The notes: generated by a model from the letters alone, not told the origin. A stretch of DNA of 64,000 bases from an uncultured Bacteroidales bacterium (GCA_900316235.1 ONCC01000004.1:109406-173405), one strand, 5' to 3'; shown: positions 50,590-60,544, numbered from the stretch's first letter. Numbers and translations are program-made.

Positions 50590-53500
50590 ATGAAAAAAGT
50601 ATTATTATCCCTGATGGCCATGCTGCTGGTAGCAGTCAGCGTGAATGCCAAGCCTGTGGATGCCGTCAAGGCCCGCCAAGTGGCGGAGACCTGGATGACA
50701 GCCAAGGGCATGAAGAATGTATCGGCGTTGCAGGACGTCACGGCGCAGACCCCTTTTACGGAGTTCTATGTCTTTGCCGCTGATGGGGGTGGCTTCATCC
50801 TCGTCAGTGCCGACGACTGCGTGAAGCCCGTGCTGGGTTACTCGGTGACCGGCACGTTCGTTGTCAAGGACCTGCCCGCGCATGTCCGCGACTTCTTTGC
50901 GGGCTATGAGCAGGAGATACGCTACTGGAAGCAGCAGGAGGCCCGTCGCAACGGTCTTTCTTCGGCCAATGGCCCGTGGCCGGAGGTCAGTGGTCAGTGG
51001 CAGATGCTGGCTAACGGCGAGATGCCGCCGGCACTGTTGACCACCGCCGTGTCCCCCCTGCTGACCACCACCTGGGGTCAGCAGCCTTTGTACAACGATC
51101 TCTGTCCCTACGACACCCTTGGCGCCTCACGTACTGTCACGGGCTGTGTGGCTACCGCCACGTCGCAGATTATGAAGTATCACAACCACCCCTCCACGGG
51201 CTATGGGAGCCACAGCTATCACGCCTCCAACGATTCGTCTGATTATGGAACTCTTTCGGCCAACTTCGGCAACACCACCTACCAGTGGAGCACGATGCCC
51301 AATGCGCTGAGCAGCACCAGCTCTGCGGCCCAGGTCAATGCCGTGGCCACCCTGATGTACCATGTGGGTGTGGCCGACGAGATGGGCTACAATATCGGCA
51401 GTCGCGGCGGCAGCGGCGCCAATAACTACAATCTCTACGGCACCCTCCAGCGTTCGTCGCAGTCGTCGCTCCAAGCCTACTTCAAGTATCGCCCCGACAT
51501 GGTGGTCTTTGGCCGCAGCGACTATAGCGATTCAGAATACTGCGCGATGCTGCGCGCCGAGATTGACCAGCAGCGCCCCATCCTCTATTCGGGCCGCGAC
51601 TATGCCGGCGGCCACAGCTTTGTGCTCCACGGCTATGACAACAACGGCCTCTTCTATGTCAACTGGGGCTGGCGCGGCAGCGACGACGGCTACTATGCCA
51701 TCGGAGCCCTCAACCCCGGCGAGGGCGGTGACGGCGGCAACGCCACCTACACCTTCAACGATGCCAATGTTGTTGTTACAGGTATCCGCCCCAATACCAA
51801 CTGGAGCAGCACCGCCACCACCACTGTCGCGGCGACCATCAGTGGTGGCGTGGGTGGCACCCTCTACGGCGCCGGCACCTACAACTTCGGCGACACCATC
51901 CCCCTCTATGTCTCTGCCGACGAAGGCTACCGCTTCGCCGGCTGGAGCGACGGCGACCGCGAGAACCCCCGTCAGATGATCGCCAACGGAGGCTCCTATT
52001 CCTTCACCGCCAATGTGGCACCTCTCCAGGGCGACACCCTGGGTTACTGCGCCCCCAATTGCCGCAACCTGACCCGCTACGGTGTCAACTATGACGACAA
52101 CCGCTGGGGCATCCGACTCCCCGCCTCGTCACTGCCTGTGGGTCACGACCTAACCTCGGCGATGCTCTATGTCTATGAGCCCGGCACCTACACCCTCGAG
52201 GTCTACACCGGCACCACGGCTCCCACCACGCTAGTTGCCTCGTCGGCAACCGTCTATATCGACTCCGACAACGCCAAGCAGTGGATTCCCTTCACGCTCA
52301 CCACACCCCTGGCCGTCGATGGCACCCAAAACCTCTGGGTCACTTTCGTCTGCCCCGATGCCGACTATCCCGCCACCGTCACCTACTGGAGCGGCAACAC
52401 CGACGGCTTCTGCTTCGGCGACAGCATGTACGCTTATTCTAACTATAATTCCTTCATGATCAATGCCCTCTTCAGTAACAATACCGTCACCGCTGGCGAC
52501 ACCGTGAGTTACTGCGGCAACAGCGAGTTCTCCACCAATATCGGCACCAGTAGTTCCAGCACCAAGGAATGGGGCATCATGCTGCCTGCCAGCGTTATGA
52601 CCGGCAGCTATCTGAAAAGCGTCATGCTCTATGTGCTTGACGGCTTCACCGGTACCTATACGCTGAACGTCTACCGTGGAGGCGACACCGTGCCTAGTAC
52701 GCTGGCACACACGCAGGTCGTTAACTTCGCCAACGAAGGATGGCAGGAGGTGATGCTCGACGCATCCTTTGCCCTCGACAGCCAAAACCTCTGGGTGACC
52801 TTCTCTACCGTGGGCACTTATCCCATGGCGGCTTGTGACTATACGGGCTCTGCCAACAGCGACTGGTTCACACTAGGGAATGGCTGGACACATTGCACAA
52901 CCTATGGGCTCGATTACTCGTGGATGATCAAGGTTGTCACTTCGGCCACCGCCCCCGCGCTTCCCGCTCCGGCAGTGTCGATAGAAGGCCAGTATCAGAT
53001 AGCCAAGGGTCAGCCCTACACCTATACCGCCACTGGCACCGAGGGCGCCACCATTACCTGGAGCCTCCCCGGCGCCACACCCTCCACGGCCACCGGCAAC
53101 AGCGTCACCGCCACATGGAACACCACGGGTGAACATGCTGTCATTGCCACCATCAGCAATGCCTACGGCACAGGCACCGACACCCTGTGGAACTATGTGG
53201 TCGACTACACCGTGGGCGACACCGTCAGCTATGCCCTCAACCGTCCGCACTTCAGCCAGGTGGGTGGCGCGCCCTTCTCGTGGGGCATCATGCTCCCCTC
53301 GGCATTCCTCACCAACCGCAACTACCTCAACGCTGTCCAGGTAGGCATTGAACTCCCCGGCTCCTACACCCTCAGAATCTACCAGGGTGGCGACACGGTC
53401 CCGCAAACCCTCGCCGGCACCTACTCCATCACTGTCACCGCCGCCGACACGGCTCAAGAGTATACCACCTTCGACCTTCCCACCCCGTTGGCACTTAGCA

Positions 53501-56500
53501 CCAGCCAGAACCTCTGGATAGTTGTCAGCCACACTATGGGCTCTGGATTATATCCGGCCCGCACCTGCTACAGCATCATCGACCAAAACAGCGACTGGAT
53601 TACCCTCGACGACACCGCATGGTATCACCTTTACGAAGTGGGTATCGACAACTCCTCGTGGATGATCAAAGCCGTCACCTCGACCTCCTACACGCCTCCC
53701 GCACCTGTGGAGGACACCTGCTCCATCTCCACCTTCCCCTATACCATGAACTTCGAGAACGGCGCCCCCTGCTGGAGCATCCGCGACAACAATGGCAGTG
53801 GTGCCACTTGGGGCCTTGCCCAAAGCTATGGCGTTGGCGGCAGCAACTGTGCATACGTGATGTATGAGGACCAGGCCGACGACTGGCTGATTTCGCCGAG
53901 TGTCGTCGTTTCCGGCAGCTACACCGTGGCATGGAAGACCCGCGTCATGCAGTCGAACAACCCCGAGACCTACCAGGTGTGGGCCCTGGGAGTCGATACC
54001 TCCATCATGATTTATAGCGAGACCTTCTCCGACACCACATACGTCGACCGTCAGGCCACCTTTACCGTTCCTGCTGGCGACTCCGTCCGCATCATGTGGC
54101 GCTACATCAGTGCCGACATGTATATCCTGTTCCTCGACAATATCGTCATCTCGCAAGGCGTCACGCAGTACACCCTCACTGCGGGCAGCAGCGATGCCAC
54201 GATGGGCAGCGTCACCGGTGGCGGCACCTACAATGCCGGTGCCACTGCCACCCTCACCGCCACTCCCAATACGGGTTACCGCTTTGTGCAGTGGCAGGAC
54301 GGCAACACCGACAACCCGCGCACCGTCATTGTCACCAGCGATACCACCTTCACCGCCACCTTTGCTTCCTTCGCTTCTTGCATTGTCAACAGCTATCCCT
54401 ACAACCTCTCCTTCGACAGCCTCGATGCCGCCAAGTTCTCTTGCTGGAGCATCGTCGACAACGACGGCGACGGCTACAGCTGGATGACCAACTCCTTCTC
54501 CGGCTACATTGCCAGTGCCTCCTATATTAATAATGTTGGCGCCCTCACGCCCGACAACTGGTTTGTTAGCCCGCAGTTCCAGCTTACCACCGGCAACAGC
54601 TACATGCTGAGTTGGCGTGTGGCCGGTACCGACAATACTTACTTCGCCGAGCACTATGGTGTCTATGTCTCCACCACCGGCACTGCCGTCTCCGACTTCA
54701 CCCTCTTGCAGCAGTACACCCTCACCTCGCGTGCCGAGACCTCGGTCAGCGTCGACCTCAGCGCCTACGCCGGTCAGAACGTCCGCGTTGCCTTCCGCCA
54801 TTGGAACTGCACCGACCAGTACTGGCTGCTCCTCGACAGCATCACCGTCACCGAATCCACGACACCCCTCCAGACCTATACCATCACTGCTGTTTCGGCC
54901 GATACTTCGATGGGTACTGTCACCGGTGGCGGCACCTACTATGCCGGCACCACCGCCACCCTCGTGGCCACGCCCAACAGCGGCTATGTCTTCGTGCAGT
55001 GGCAGGACGGCAACACCGACAACCCCCGTAGCGTCGTCGTTAACGGCAACGCCACCTACACCGCCACCTTCGAGTTCGTGGAGGTCGACGACTGCGTGGT
55101 CGAGATTCCTTATGTCAACAACTTCAACAGCGTCGACAGCTTGGATTGCTGGAGTGTCTACGACCCCAACGAGGACGCCACCTCTGACGGCTTTAACCGC
55201 TGGTACCTCTTCAATGGAGTTGGTGTGGGCGGCACCAGTGCTTTTGGTATCGCCAACACCACCGGTAGCGGCTATCAGGGCGACTACCTTATCTCGCCCA
55301 ACGTGACCGGCGCCGGCGATTATGTCGTCACCTTCAAGGTCCGCACCTACAGCCCCGCCACCCTCTACTACGAGGTGTATGCCTACGGTGTCGACACCGT
55401 GGGTGTGTACGATTCCATCGCCGACACCAACTTCACCCTGCGCACCTATAACTTCTCCCTCGGCGAGGGTGACACCACGAGCATCGTCTTCGTCTATCTC
55501 ACCACCGGCGGCAGCTACCTCATCCTCGACGACTTCTCCATCATGGCGCAGAGCGCTCCCCTGCCGCCCACGCAGTACACCGTCACCGTCCTCAGCAACA
55601 ATGACGCTTGGGGTAGTGTCACCGGCGGTGGCACCTATGACAGTGCTGCCACGGCTACCCTCGAGGCGGTGCCTGCCAGCGGCTACCGCTTCGCCCACTG
55701 GAACGACGGCGTCGTTACCAACCCGCGTAGCGTCACCGTGACCTCCAACATCACCTATGTCGCCACCTTCGAACTCATTCCCGCCTCGCAGTACACCGTC
55801 ACCGTTCTCTCGGCCGATACCACCATGGGCACGGTGAGTGGTAGCGGCACCTATGGCGAGGGTGACAACGCTGTCATCACCGCCACTGCCAAAGAGGGCT
55901 ACCACTTCACCCGGTGGAACGACGGCAATACGCAATCCATGCGCTCCGTCACCGTGACGGCCGACATCACCTATATTGCCAACTTCGAGGCCAATGCCGC
56001 CAACCAGTACACCCTCACCGTCGTCAGCAACAACCCCGTCTGGGGTACCGTCACCGGCGGTGGTGCCTATACGGCAGGTAGCACCGCGCTGCTCACCGCC
56101 ACGCCCAACGAGGGTTACCACTTTGTTGAGTGGAACGACGGCGACACCAATGCCACGCGCACCGTTACTGTCAACGGCAATGCCTCCTACATCGCCACCT
56201 TCGCGGTCACCATCCAACAGTACACCCTCACCGTCCTCAGTGCCAACGAGGCCATGGGTACCGTCACTGGTGGTGGCACCTATAACGAAGGCTCCATCGT
56301 TACCATCACCGCCCGATCCAACGCAGGTTACCGCTTTGTGCAGTGGAGCGATGGTGACACCAACGCCTCGCGTACCCTCACCGTCACTGCCGACGCCACA
56401 TACGTCGCCACCTTCGAGGTCGACGTGACCATCGACGACGTGGCAGAGCTGAATCTTATGCTCTATCCCAACCCCGCCACCGACCATGTGACCCTCACCG

Positions 56501-56676
56501 GCCTTGCCGTCGGCTTGAGAGTGACCCTCATCGATGCCGCCGGTCGCCAGCAAGGTAGCTGGACGGCCACTGGCGAGCAGATGACCCTCGATGTCAGCCG
56601 CTTGGCTTCCGGCCAGTACTTCCTCCGCATCAGCGGTATGGGAGTCTACAAGGTCAAGAAGCTCGTCGTCGAGTAA
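50590..56676 (+). CDS. Giant secreted C10 (streptopain-type) protease with InlB-like repeats and T9SS sorting domain
   Basis: 2028 residues. Signal peptide (cleavage near VNA-KP), a Spi-type inhibitory prodomain (about 25-130), then the C10 peptidase: catalytic Cys186 in TVTGCVATATSQIMKYH and His342 in GGHSFVLHGYDNNGLFYVNW. The rest alternates carbohydrate-binding- or MAM-like beta domains (MLYVYEPGTYTLEVYTG, NPSFENGAPCWS-like modules) with seven InlB B-repeat-like units of the form TVTGGGTY-x(8)-TATP-x-GYRFVQWQDG. The C-terminus, LYPNPATDHVTLTG and RLASGQYFLRISG, is a T9SS type A domain. Secreted cysteine protease or adhesin acting on host or microbial proteins. Confidence 0.93.
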   Translation: MKKVLLSLMAMLLVAVSVNAKPVDAVKARQVAETWMTAKGMKNVSALQDVTAQTPFTEFYVFAADGGGFILVSADDCVKPVLGYSVTGTFVVKDLPAHVRDFFAGYEQEIRYWKQQEARRNGLSSANGPWPEVSGQWQMLANGEMPPALLTTAVSPLLTTTWGQQPLYNDLCPYDTLGASRTVTGCVATATSQIMKYHNHPSTGYGSHSYHASNDSSDYGTLSANFGNTTYQWSTMPNALSSTSSAAQVNAVATLMYHVGVADEMGYNIGSRGGSGANNYNLYGTLQRSSQSSLQAYFKYRPDMVVFGRSDYSDSEYCAMLRAEIDQQRPILYSGRDYAGGHSFVLHGYDNNGLFYVNWGWRGSDDGYYAIGALNPGEGGDGGNATYTFNDANVVVTGIRPNTNWSSTATTTVAATISGGVGGTLYGAGTYNFGDTIPLYVSADEGYRFAGWSDGDRENPRQMIANGGSYSFTANVAPLQGDTLGYCAPNCRNLTRYGVNYDDNRWGIRLPASSLPVGHDLTSAMLYVYEPGTYTLEVYTGTTAPTTLVASSATVYIDSDNAKQWIPFTLTTPLAVDGTQNLWVTFVCPDADYPATVTYWSGNTDGFCFGDSMYAYSNYNSFMINALFSNNTVTAGDTVSYCGNSEFSTNIGTSSSSTKEWGIMLPASVMTGSYLKSVMLYVLDGFTGTYTLNVYRGGDTVPSTLAHTQVVNFANEGWQEVMLDASFALDSQNLWVTFSTVGTYPMAACDYTGSANSDWFTLGNGWTHCTTYGLDYSWMIKVVTSATAPALPAPAVSIEGQYQIAKGQPYTYTATGTEGATITWSLPGATPSTATGNSVTATWNTTGEHAVIATISNAYGTGTDTLWNYVVDYTVGDTVSYALNRPHFSQVGGAPFSWGIMLPSAFLTNRNYLNAVQVGIELPGSYTLRIYQGGDTVPQTLAGTYSITVTAADTAQEYTTFDLPTPLALSTSQNLWIVVSHTMGSGLYPARTCYSIIDQNSDWITLDDTAWYHLYEVGIDNSSWMIKAVTSTSYTPPAPVEDTCSISTFPYTMNFENGAPCWSIRDNNGSGATWGLAQSYGVGGSNCAYVMYEDQADDWLISPSVVVSGSYTVAWKTRVMQSNNPETYQVWALGVDTSIMIYSETFSDTTYVDRQATFTVPAGDSVRIMWRYISADMYILFLDNIVISQGVTQYTLTAGSSDATMGSVTGGGTYNAGATATLTATPNTGYRFVQWQDGNTDNPRTVIVTSDTTFTATFASFASCIVNSYPYNLSFDSLDAAKFSCWSIVDNDGDGYSWMTNSFSGYIASASYINNVGALTPDNWFVSPQFQLTTGNSYMLSWRVAGTDNTYFAEHYGVYVSTTGTAVSDFTLLQQYTLTSRAETSVSVDLSAYAGQNVRVAFRHWNCTDQYWLLLDSITVTESTTPLQTYTITAVSADTSMGTVTGGGTYYAGTTATLVATPNSGYVFVQWQDGNTDNPRSVVVNGNATYTATFEFVEVDDCVVEIPYVNNFNSVDSLDCWSVYDPNEDATSDGFNRWYLFNGVGVGGTSAFGIANTTGSGYQGDYLISPNVTGAGDYVVTFKVRTYSPATLYYEVYAYGVDTVGVYDSIADTNFTLRTYNFSLGEGDTTSIVFVYLTTGGSYLILDDFSIMAQSAPLPPTQYTVTVLSNNDAWGSVTGGGTYDSAATATLEAVPASGYRFAHWNDGVVTNPRSVTVTSNITYVATFELIPASQYTVTVLSADTTMGTVSGSGTYGEGDNAVITATAKEGYHFTRWNDGNTQSMRSVTVTADITYIANFEANAANQYTLTVVSNNPVWGTVTGGGAYTAGSTALLTATPNEGYHFVEWNDGDTNATRTVTVNGNASYIATFAVTIQQYTLTVLSANEAMGTVTGGGTYNEGSIVTITARSNAGYRFVQWSDGDTNASRTLTVTADATYVATFEVDVTIDDVAELNLMLYPNPATDHVTLTGLAVGLRVTLIDAAGRQQGSWTATGEQMTLDVSRLASGQYFLRISGMGVYKVKKLVVE

Positions 56677-56721
56677 TCGATAGTAAGATAGTAGTAAACC
56701 GATTTTCAATAACAAACCGAT

Positions 56722-57237
56722 ATGATTATGAAAAAGTTTTTAATCGCCATAATGGCTATTGCGACACTTTTCTCTGTGTCGTGCAACAAAGAAGACGAAA
56801 AGACAGGAGACAACACTTCGATTGAGGGACGCTGGGATGCTCCGCGTTTCGCTGATAACCCGGACGATATTGCTTTTGTCGCCATCTTCTCCGGTGAAAA
56901 ACTCGACCTGTATGTTATCCCCTGGGGACAGCACATGGTGGGTACTTATGCTTTGACCGATGGGATGGTAAACTACAACATCTCCGAGGCCTATCAGGCC
57001 TATACCGATGTCGCCTTCGACGGTGAAGGCAACATGATCAGCTGGTCGTGGAATGCCGGAAACCTTGACGCTACCACCCTCACGCTTGCCGAAGGGTACG
57101 ACTGGTATGCGATGAACGAAAATGATTTCAATAGTGCCCAACAGAACTTTGGTGAGTTTGAATTCAATGTCAATGGTGCTACAGCGACAAGCACCTTGGT
57201 GGGCATCCCCAATCTGACATTCCACAAAGTACAATAA
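56722..57237 (+). CDS. Lipoprotein of unknown function
   Basis: 171 residues. Signal peptide with lipobox LFSVSC (Cys about 21), so anchored in the envelope. The mature protein is acidic, of a lipocalin-like or META-like length, with GRWDAPRFADNPDDI and VAIFSGEKLDLYVIPWG reminiscent of small Bacteroidales lipocalin-type lipoproteins. A second Met two codons downstream is an equally possible start. Follows the protease gene by 45 bp and is closed by a terminator. Confidence 0.75.
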   Translation: MIMKKFLIAIMAIATLFSVSCNKEDEKTGDNTSIEGRWDAPRFADNPDDIAFVAIFSGEKLDLYVIPWGQHMVGTYALTDGMVNYNISEAYQAYTDVAFDGEGNMISWSWNAGNLDATTLTLAEGYDWYAMNENDFNSAQQNFGEFEFNVNGATATSTLVGIPNLTFHKVQ

Positions 57238-57266
57238 ACCAATAGGAGATTCTCTACAAGAAATAG

Positions 57267-57297
57267 CCCGGGACAGTTTCTTCTGTCCCGGGTTTTT
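57267..57297 (+). terminator. Terminator after the lipoprotein gene
   Basis: CCCGGGACAG / CTGTCCCGGG perfect 10-bp stem, 6-nt loop, TTTTT. Confidence 0.92.
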
Positions 57298-57429
57298 CTC
57301 TTGCTCAACTTTCCCTCGCCATAGTGTCATTGTCCTTGGATTGATGCCCTTAGATGTTCAGTTTCGCACCTTTTCCGCAAATATTCTTCTCCCCCACATA
57401 ACTCATAATTCATAGATGGAACCCCGGTG

Positions 57430-57675
57430 GGGCAGCGCCCATCTTATCTTTTCGGCAGGGAGTCGTGTCCGTACCATCACGTTGCAGGAATTGTGTATTA
57501 AAGGGACAATTTTGGAATTCGGTTTGTTGGAATTCGGTTTGTTGTCAGTTTAGTCTTTTGACTTAAAAATGCCGGAGATTAATGTTTTTAATATATTTAT
57601 TTCCAATATATTGTAATTGAATTTTAACTTTTATTTGCAAAAATAAAATTGATTTTGTAAATTTGCACCGTCGTT
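57430..57675 (+). repeat. Direct repeat, left copy (interrupted)
   Basis: 57433-57535 (GGGGCAGCGCCCATCTTATC through GGAATTCGGTTTG) is essentially identical to 58285-58384, and 57606-57675 (ATATTGTAATTGAATTTTAA and promoter) matches 58385-58455. In this copy about 65 bp separate the two parts. 57298-57430 holds nothing recognisable. Confidence 0.85.
57634..57665 (+). promoter_or_regulatory. Promoter of the structured leader (duplicated promoter, left copy)
   Basis: TTTG (57634-57637) and TAAATTTG (57658-57665), 20 bp apart. The same promoter recurs at 58413-58444. Confidence 0.7.
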
Positions 57676-57965
57676 TAGCCCTAAAGTGGGCGGGCGGCGG
57701 ACATATTGAAAAGACGTTGAGTTAAACGTTATGCTGCGGCTACTTGAATCTCGCAAATTCAGAACCCATCCGCAAGATAACGCAATGACCGGCGTCCATG
57801 GGTATGATATACATAGTATTCCTATAGTATTTCATATTGTTAGGACTTGTTGGCAGAACCAACAGACCTACAGCGTGGGCTTCGACATTGCTTATCCTCG
57901 GATGGAGGCAATGCGAGAGCCTAAGTAGCGGGATAAGCAAGACAGTTTAGACCCGCGCTTTTTCG
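57668..57965 (+). ncRNA. Structured RNA candidate, about 300 nt (ncRNA or leader)
   Basis: The stretch begins just after a promoter and ends in a T-tract hairpin (GCGGG 57928-57932 / CCCGC 57952-57956, then GCTTTTT). Three strong stems lie between: CGTTAT-GC-TGCGG (57727-57739) with CCGCA-AG-ATAACG (57770-57782); TGTTGG (57848-57853) with CCAACA (57859-57864); and TTGCTTATCC (57888-57897) with GGATAAGCAA (57931-57940), a perfect 10-bp stem. No convincing coding frame. The terminator stem shares two bases with the last stem, so they compete. A gene with a good AGGAGG site follows. It matches no RNA family I can name. Confidence 0.55.
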
Positions 57966-57997
57966 TATGCTGTAATGAAAATATCAGGAGGTATACT

Positions 57998-58399
57998 ATG
58001 GCACTAGTAAATGTAGTACGCTACGAGAACCACCCCGACGAGGTGGTGGGCAAGTACACCGAAGACGACATACGGCTGGATTCACAGCTGATTGTCTATC
58101 CCGCACAGACGGCTTTCTTTGCTCGTGGTGGCAAGATTCTCGACGAGTTCACGTCGGGCACCTACACCATCAACAGCGAGAATATCCCGCTGCTCAACAA
58201 GATTATCAACCTGCCGTTCGGCAAGGAGTCGCCCTTCGGGGCCGAGGTGTGGTTTGTCAATCAAACCACCATGCTCGACTGCACCTGGGGCAGCGCCCAT
58301 CTTATCTTTTCGGCAGGGAGTCGTGTCCGTACCATCACGTTGCAGGAATTGTGTATTAAAGGGACAATTTTGGAATTCGGTTTGATATATTGTAGTTGA
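57998..58399 (+). pseudogene. Truncated SPFH-domain (YdjI/virion-core-like) gene
   Basis: 133 codons with a strong AGGAGG site. The first 100 residues match the N-terminus of the SPFH-domain family often annotated as virion core protein: MALVNVVRYENHPDEVVGKY, SQLIVYPAQTAFFARGGKIL, NSENIPLLNKIINLPFGKES and PFGAEVWFVNQT. After LDCTWGS the family sequence stops abruptly and the frame runs into the duplicated segment. Full-length members exceed 300 residues, so the gene is 3'-truncated by the duplication or insertion event and probably not functional. Confidence 0.75.
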
Positions 58400-58455
58400 A
58401 TTTTAACTTTTATTTGCAAAAATAAAATTGATTTTGTAAATTTGCGGTGTCGTTT
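58284..58455 (+). repeat. Direct repeat, right copy
   Basis: Continuous copy of the two blocks found at 57433-57535 and 57606-57675, including the promoter. It begins exactly where the SPFH homology ends. Confidence 0.85.
58413..58444 (+). promoter_or_regulatory. Promoter of the surface operon (duplicated promoter, right copy)
   Basis: TTTG (58413-58416) and TAAATTTG (58437-58444); 45 bp before the lipoprotein start codon. Confidence 0.75.
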
Positions 58456-58489
58456 GGTTCCTGTTAAACATCATCGTCTAACCATAAAT

Positions 58490-59140
58490 ATGAAGAAATA
58501 TTACAAAATAATTCTGTTGTTGACATTGTCTCTCTCCGCTTGTCTCGAGAAAGACAATACCACATTTGTTATTCCTCCTTATGAGGTGACTATCCCAGAG
58601 ACAATCATTCCCTCTTCAATGATTGACTCGCTGAGGCCCTACATGACTATCTATGATGGCGAAGATCCTCCCGTCATTGAGGGCGGTTTCCTGGCCTCTC
58701 CTATGGAACTCGTTCATGCTTCCGATATTTACGTCAATAACAACTTCTACAATACTAAACTCCTCTTCAGTTCGCAGAGTTGCCGTAACATGATTTGTTA
58801 CAATGAGGAGCAGTCTTCTGCTCAACTCATTTGCGACGATGCTATCGTTACCGGCCGTGGATCCAGCTTTACCTTCGCCGGACAAGCAGAGATGCACAAT
58901 GCTGTCGCCGGATGGTCCTGTGTACTCGGACTCGTCATTTCCGGCGAACGCTCCTCTGACGGGACCATCCGTCGGCTCGAATATGCCAATATCATGCTTG
59001 AAAAGAATGACCCCTACAATGTGCTTATCGAAGTAGGCGACTTCCGCGTCTACCGCGATTCCGACGGCACCACCACCCCTCACAGTTGGCAACCTTCTGC
59101 TTCCACCAACCCCGTCACAGATAATATTATGAAACTATGA
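58490..59140 (+). CDS. Lipoprotein of unknown function (surface operon gene 1)
   Basis: 216 residues from MKKYYKIILLL; an in-frame ATG at 58442 falls inside the -7 element and is rejected. Lipobox LSLSAC (Cys about 18). The mature part has regular beta-rich stretches (SSFTFAGQAEMHNAVAGWS, YNVLIEVGDFRVYRD) but no recognised family. The next gene overlaps by 4 bp, so co-translation with an outer-membrane OmpA-family protein is likely. Confidence 0.75.
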   Translation: MKKYYKIILLLTLSLSACLEKDNTTFVIPPYEVTIPETIIPSSMIDSLRPYMTIYDGEDPPVIEGGFLASPMELVHASDIYVNNNFYNTKLLFSSQSCRNMICYNEEQSSAQLICDDAIVTGRGSSFTFAGQAEMHNAVAGWSCVLGLVISGERSSDGTIRRLEYANIMLEKNDPYNVLIEVGDFRVYRDSDGTTTPHSWQPSASTNPVTDNIMKL

Positions 59141-60513
59141 AAAGGCTGATTATTCTTCTGGCAACGGTGACCATGGCTCTCTCTTCTACCGCGCAAAGCG
59201 TGGAATTAGAATGGGCCTCTTTACCTAAAAAGGCTCTGGCTCTTCAGGTAGGTGGACGCCTAAACGATATGTCTCTCTCCTTCGCTGGCTACGACAAATA
59301 TGAACACTCGATGGTGATAGGACCCTCTCTAGGCCTCTCTTACCGCCACCGGATTAAATCCCCTCTCTACCTCCGTGCCGACCTTCTCTATGCCGTACGT
59401 GGCATGGACCTCAATTGGTGTGATGTCAAATACTCCATGTGGGTGCCCTATCTCGATTTTCGCCCCATGGTACATCTCAGCCTCTGCCAGCCCTGGTGGG
59501 AGGTGGTGCCCTATGTCGCCCTTGGTGTCGAGTGCAGCTTCACCCTCCCGGGAAAGATTGAATACGAGTCAAATTCCATCCCCACTACCTCTCTGGCTTT
59601 GAATAAAAGCAATATCAAGGCATTCGACTTTGGCTTCAGAGTGGCCGTGGGTACCGATGTCCATTTTGAGGTTTTCAACCGCGATTTCTTCCTAATGGTA
59701 GAGGTCGGCACCGATTTCGGCCTTCTCAATAACTTCTCCTCTGCTGAACAAGAAGGTGATGCCCAGGTTATCAATCCCGGATTGGGGCACACAACCAATG
59801 TCGGTACCCGTAAAAACCGTGGCATTGAGCTCTCTGTAGGACTCGGCATCCCTCTCGTTAAAAAGAAATTAGTTTCCGCGAGAAGATCTTATTTCGATCC
59901 GAGACTCTCATTGGAGGAGTATCTGAAAAAGGACACTATCCCCGAAGAACCTGATATCGACACTATTGTCGTCGACACCCTCCCGGTGCAGACAGAGGCT
60001 CCTGTCAGTGCTTCCGCCCGTCATCGCGTAGAGGACTACCAGTACAAGGGTTGCTATACCCTCGGGGAGATCCTCCGCATGGTCGCCCGCGGAAAAGATG
60101 TCTGCGACTTGCGCATCTGTATGTTCGACATCAAGTTCGCTTTCGACTCCTACGAACTCACCCTCGGTTCTCAGGAGCAACTCGACCGCCTTGTCAAACT
60201 CCTGAAGGAGTATCCAAAATATAACCTCCATGTCAATGGCCATACCGACAGCATCGGCAGCGACGCCTACAACGACCGTCTCTCCCTCAACCGTGCTTCC
60301 TCTGTGGTGAACTACATGATACGTCAGGGTATCAGCCCCTCGCGACTGAGCTATGAGGGCTTCGGTGAGCGCTATCCCATCGAGAGCAACGGCACAGAGT
60401 ATGGCCGCCACATCAACCGTCGCGTCGAATTCGAACTCTACTGCACAAAGGAACGCAACGTCGAGCTCGAAATAATCGATGACGAGGAAGAAGATTATGA
60501 AGAAAACGAATAA
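59137..60513 (+). CDS. OmpA-family outer membrane protein (surface operon gene 2)
   Basis: 458 residues. Signal peptide (cleavage near STAQ), an outer-membrane beta-barrel domain (about 30-255) with alternating aromatic strands, a linker with EEPDIDTIVVDTLP, then an OmpA-type peptidoglycan-binding domain (about 325-445): IKFAFDSYELTLGSQEQLD, LHVNGHTDSIGSDAYND, LSLNRASSVVNYMI, RLSYEGFGERYP and HINRRVEFEL. It anchors the outer membrane to peptidoglycan. An acidic tail ends the protein. Confidence 0.9.
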   Translation: MKRLIILLATVTMALSSTAQSVELEWASLPKKALALQVGGRLNDMSLSFAGYDKYEHSMVIGPSLGLSYRHRIKSPLYLRADLLYAVRGMDLNWCDVKYSMWVPYLDFRPMVHLSLCQPWWEVVPYVALGVECSFTLPGKIEYESNSIPTTSLALNKSNIKAFDFGFRVAVGTDVHFEVFNRDFFLMVEVGTDFGLLNNFSSAEQEGDAQVINPGLGHTTNVGTRKNRGIELSVGLGIPLVKKKLVSARRSYFDPRLSLEEYLKKDTIPEEPDIDTIVVDTLPVQTEAPVSASARHRVEDYQYKGCYTLGEILRMVARGKDVCDLRICMFDIKFAFDSYELTLGSQEQLDRLVKLLKEYPKYNLHVNGHTDSIGSDAYNDRLSLNRASSVVNYMIRQGISPSRLSYEGFGERYPIESNGTEYGRHINRRVEFELYCTKERNVELEIIDDEEEDYEENE

Positions 60514-60544
60514 TAATATAATATATAGATAATAGATAATAGTT

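Noticed and set aside
53548..56715. A 1055-codon open frame antisense to the giant C10 protease gene
   Set aside because: It is a by-product of the GC-rich, Thr/Gly/Asp-rich repeats on the plus strand. The translation is low-complexity (Gly, Val, Asp, Glu) without motifs, while the sense protein has clear domains.
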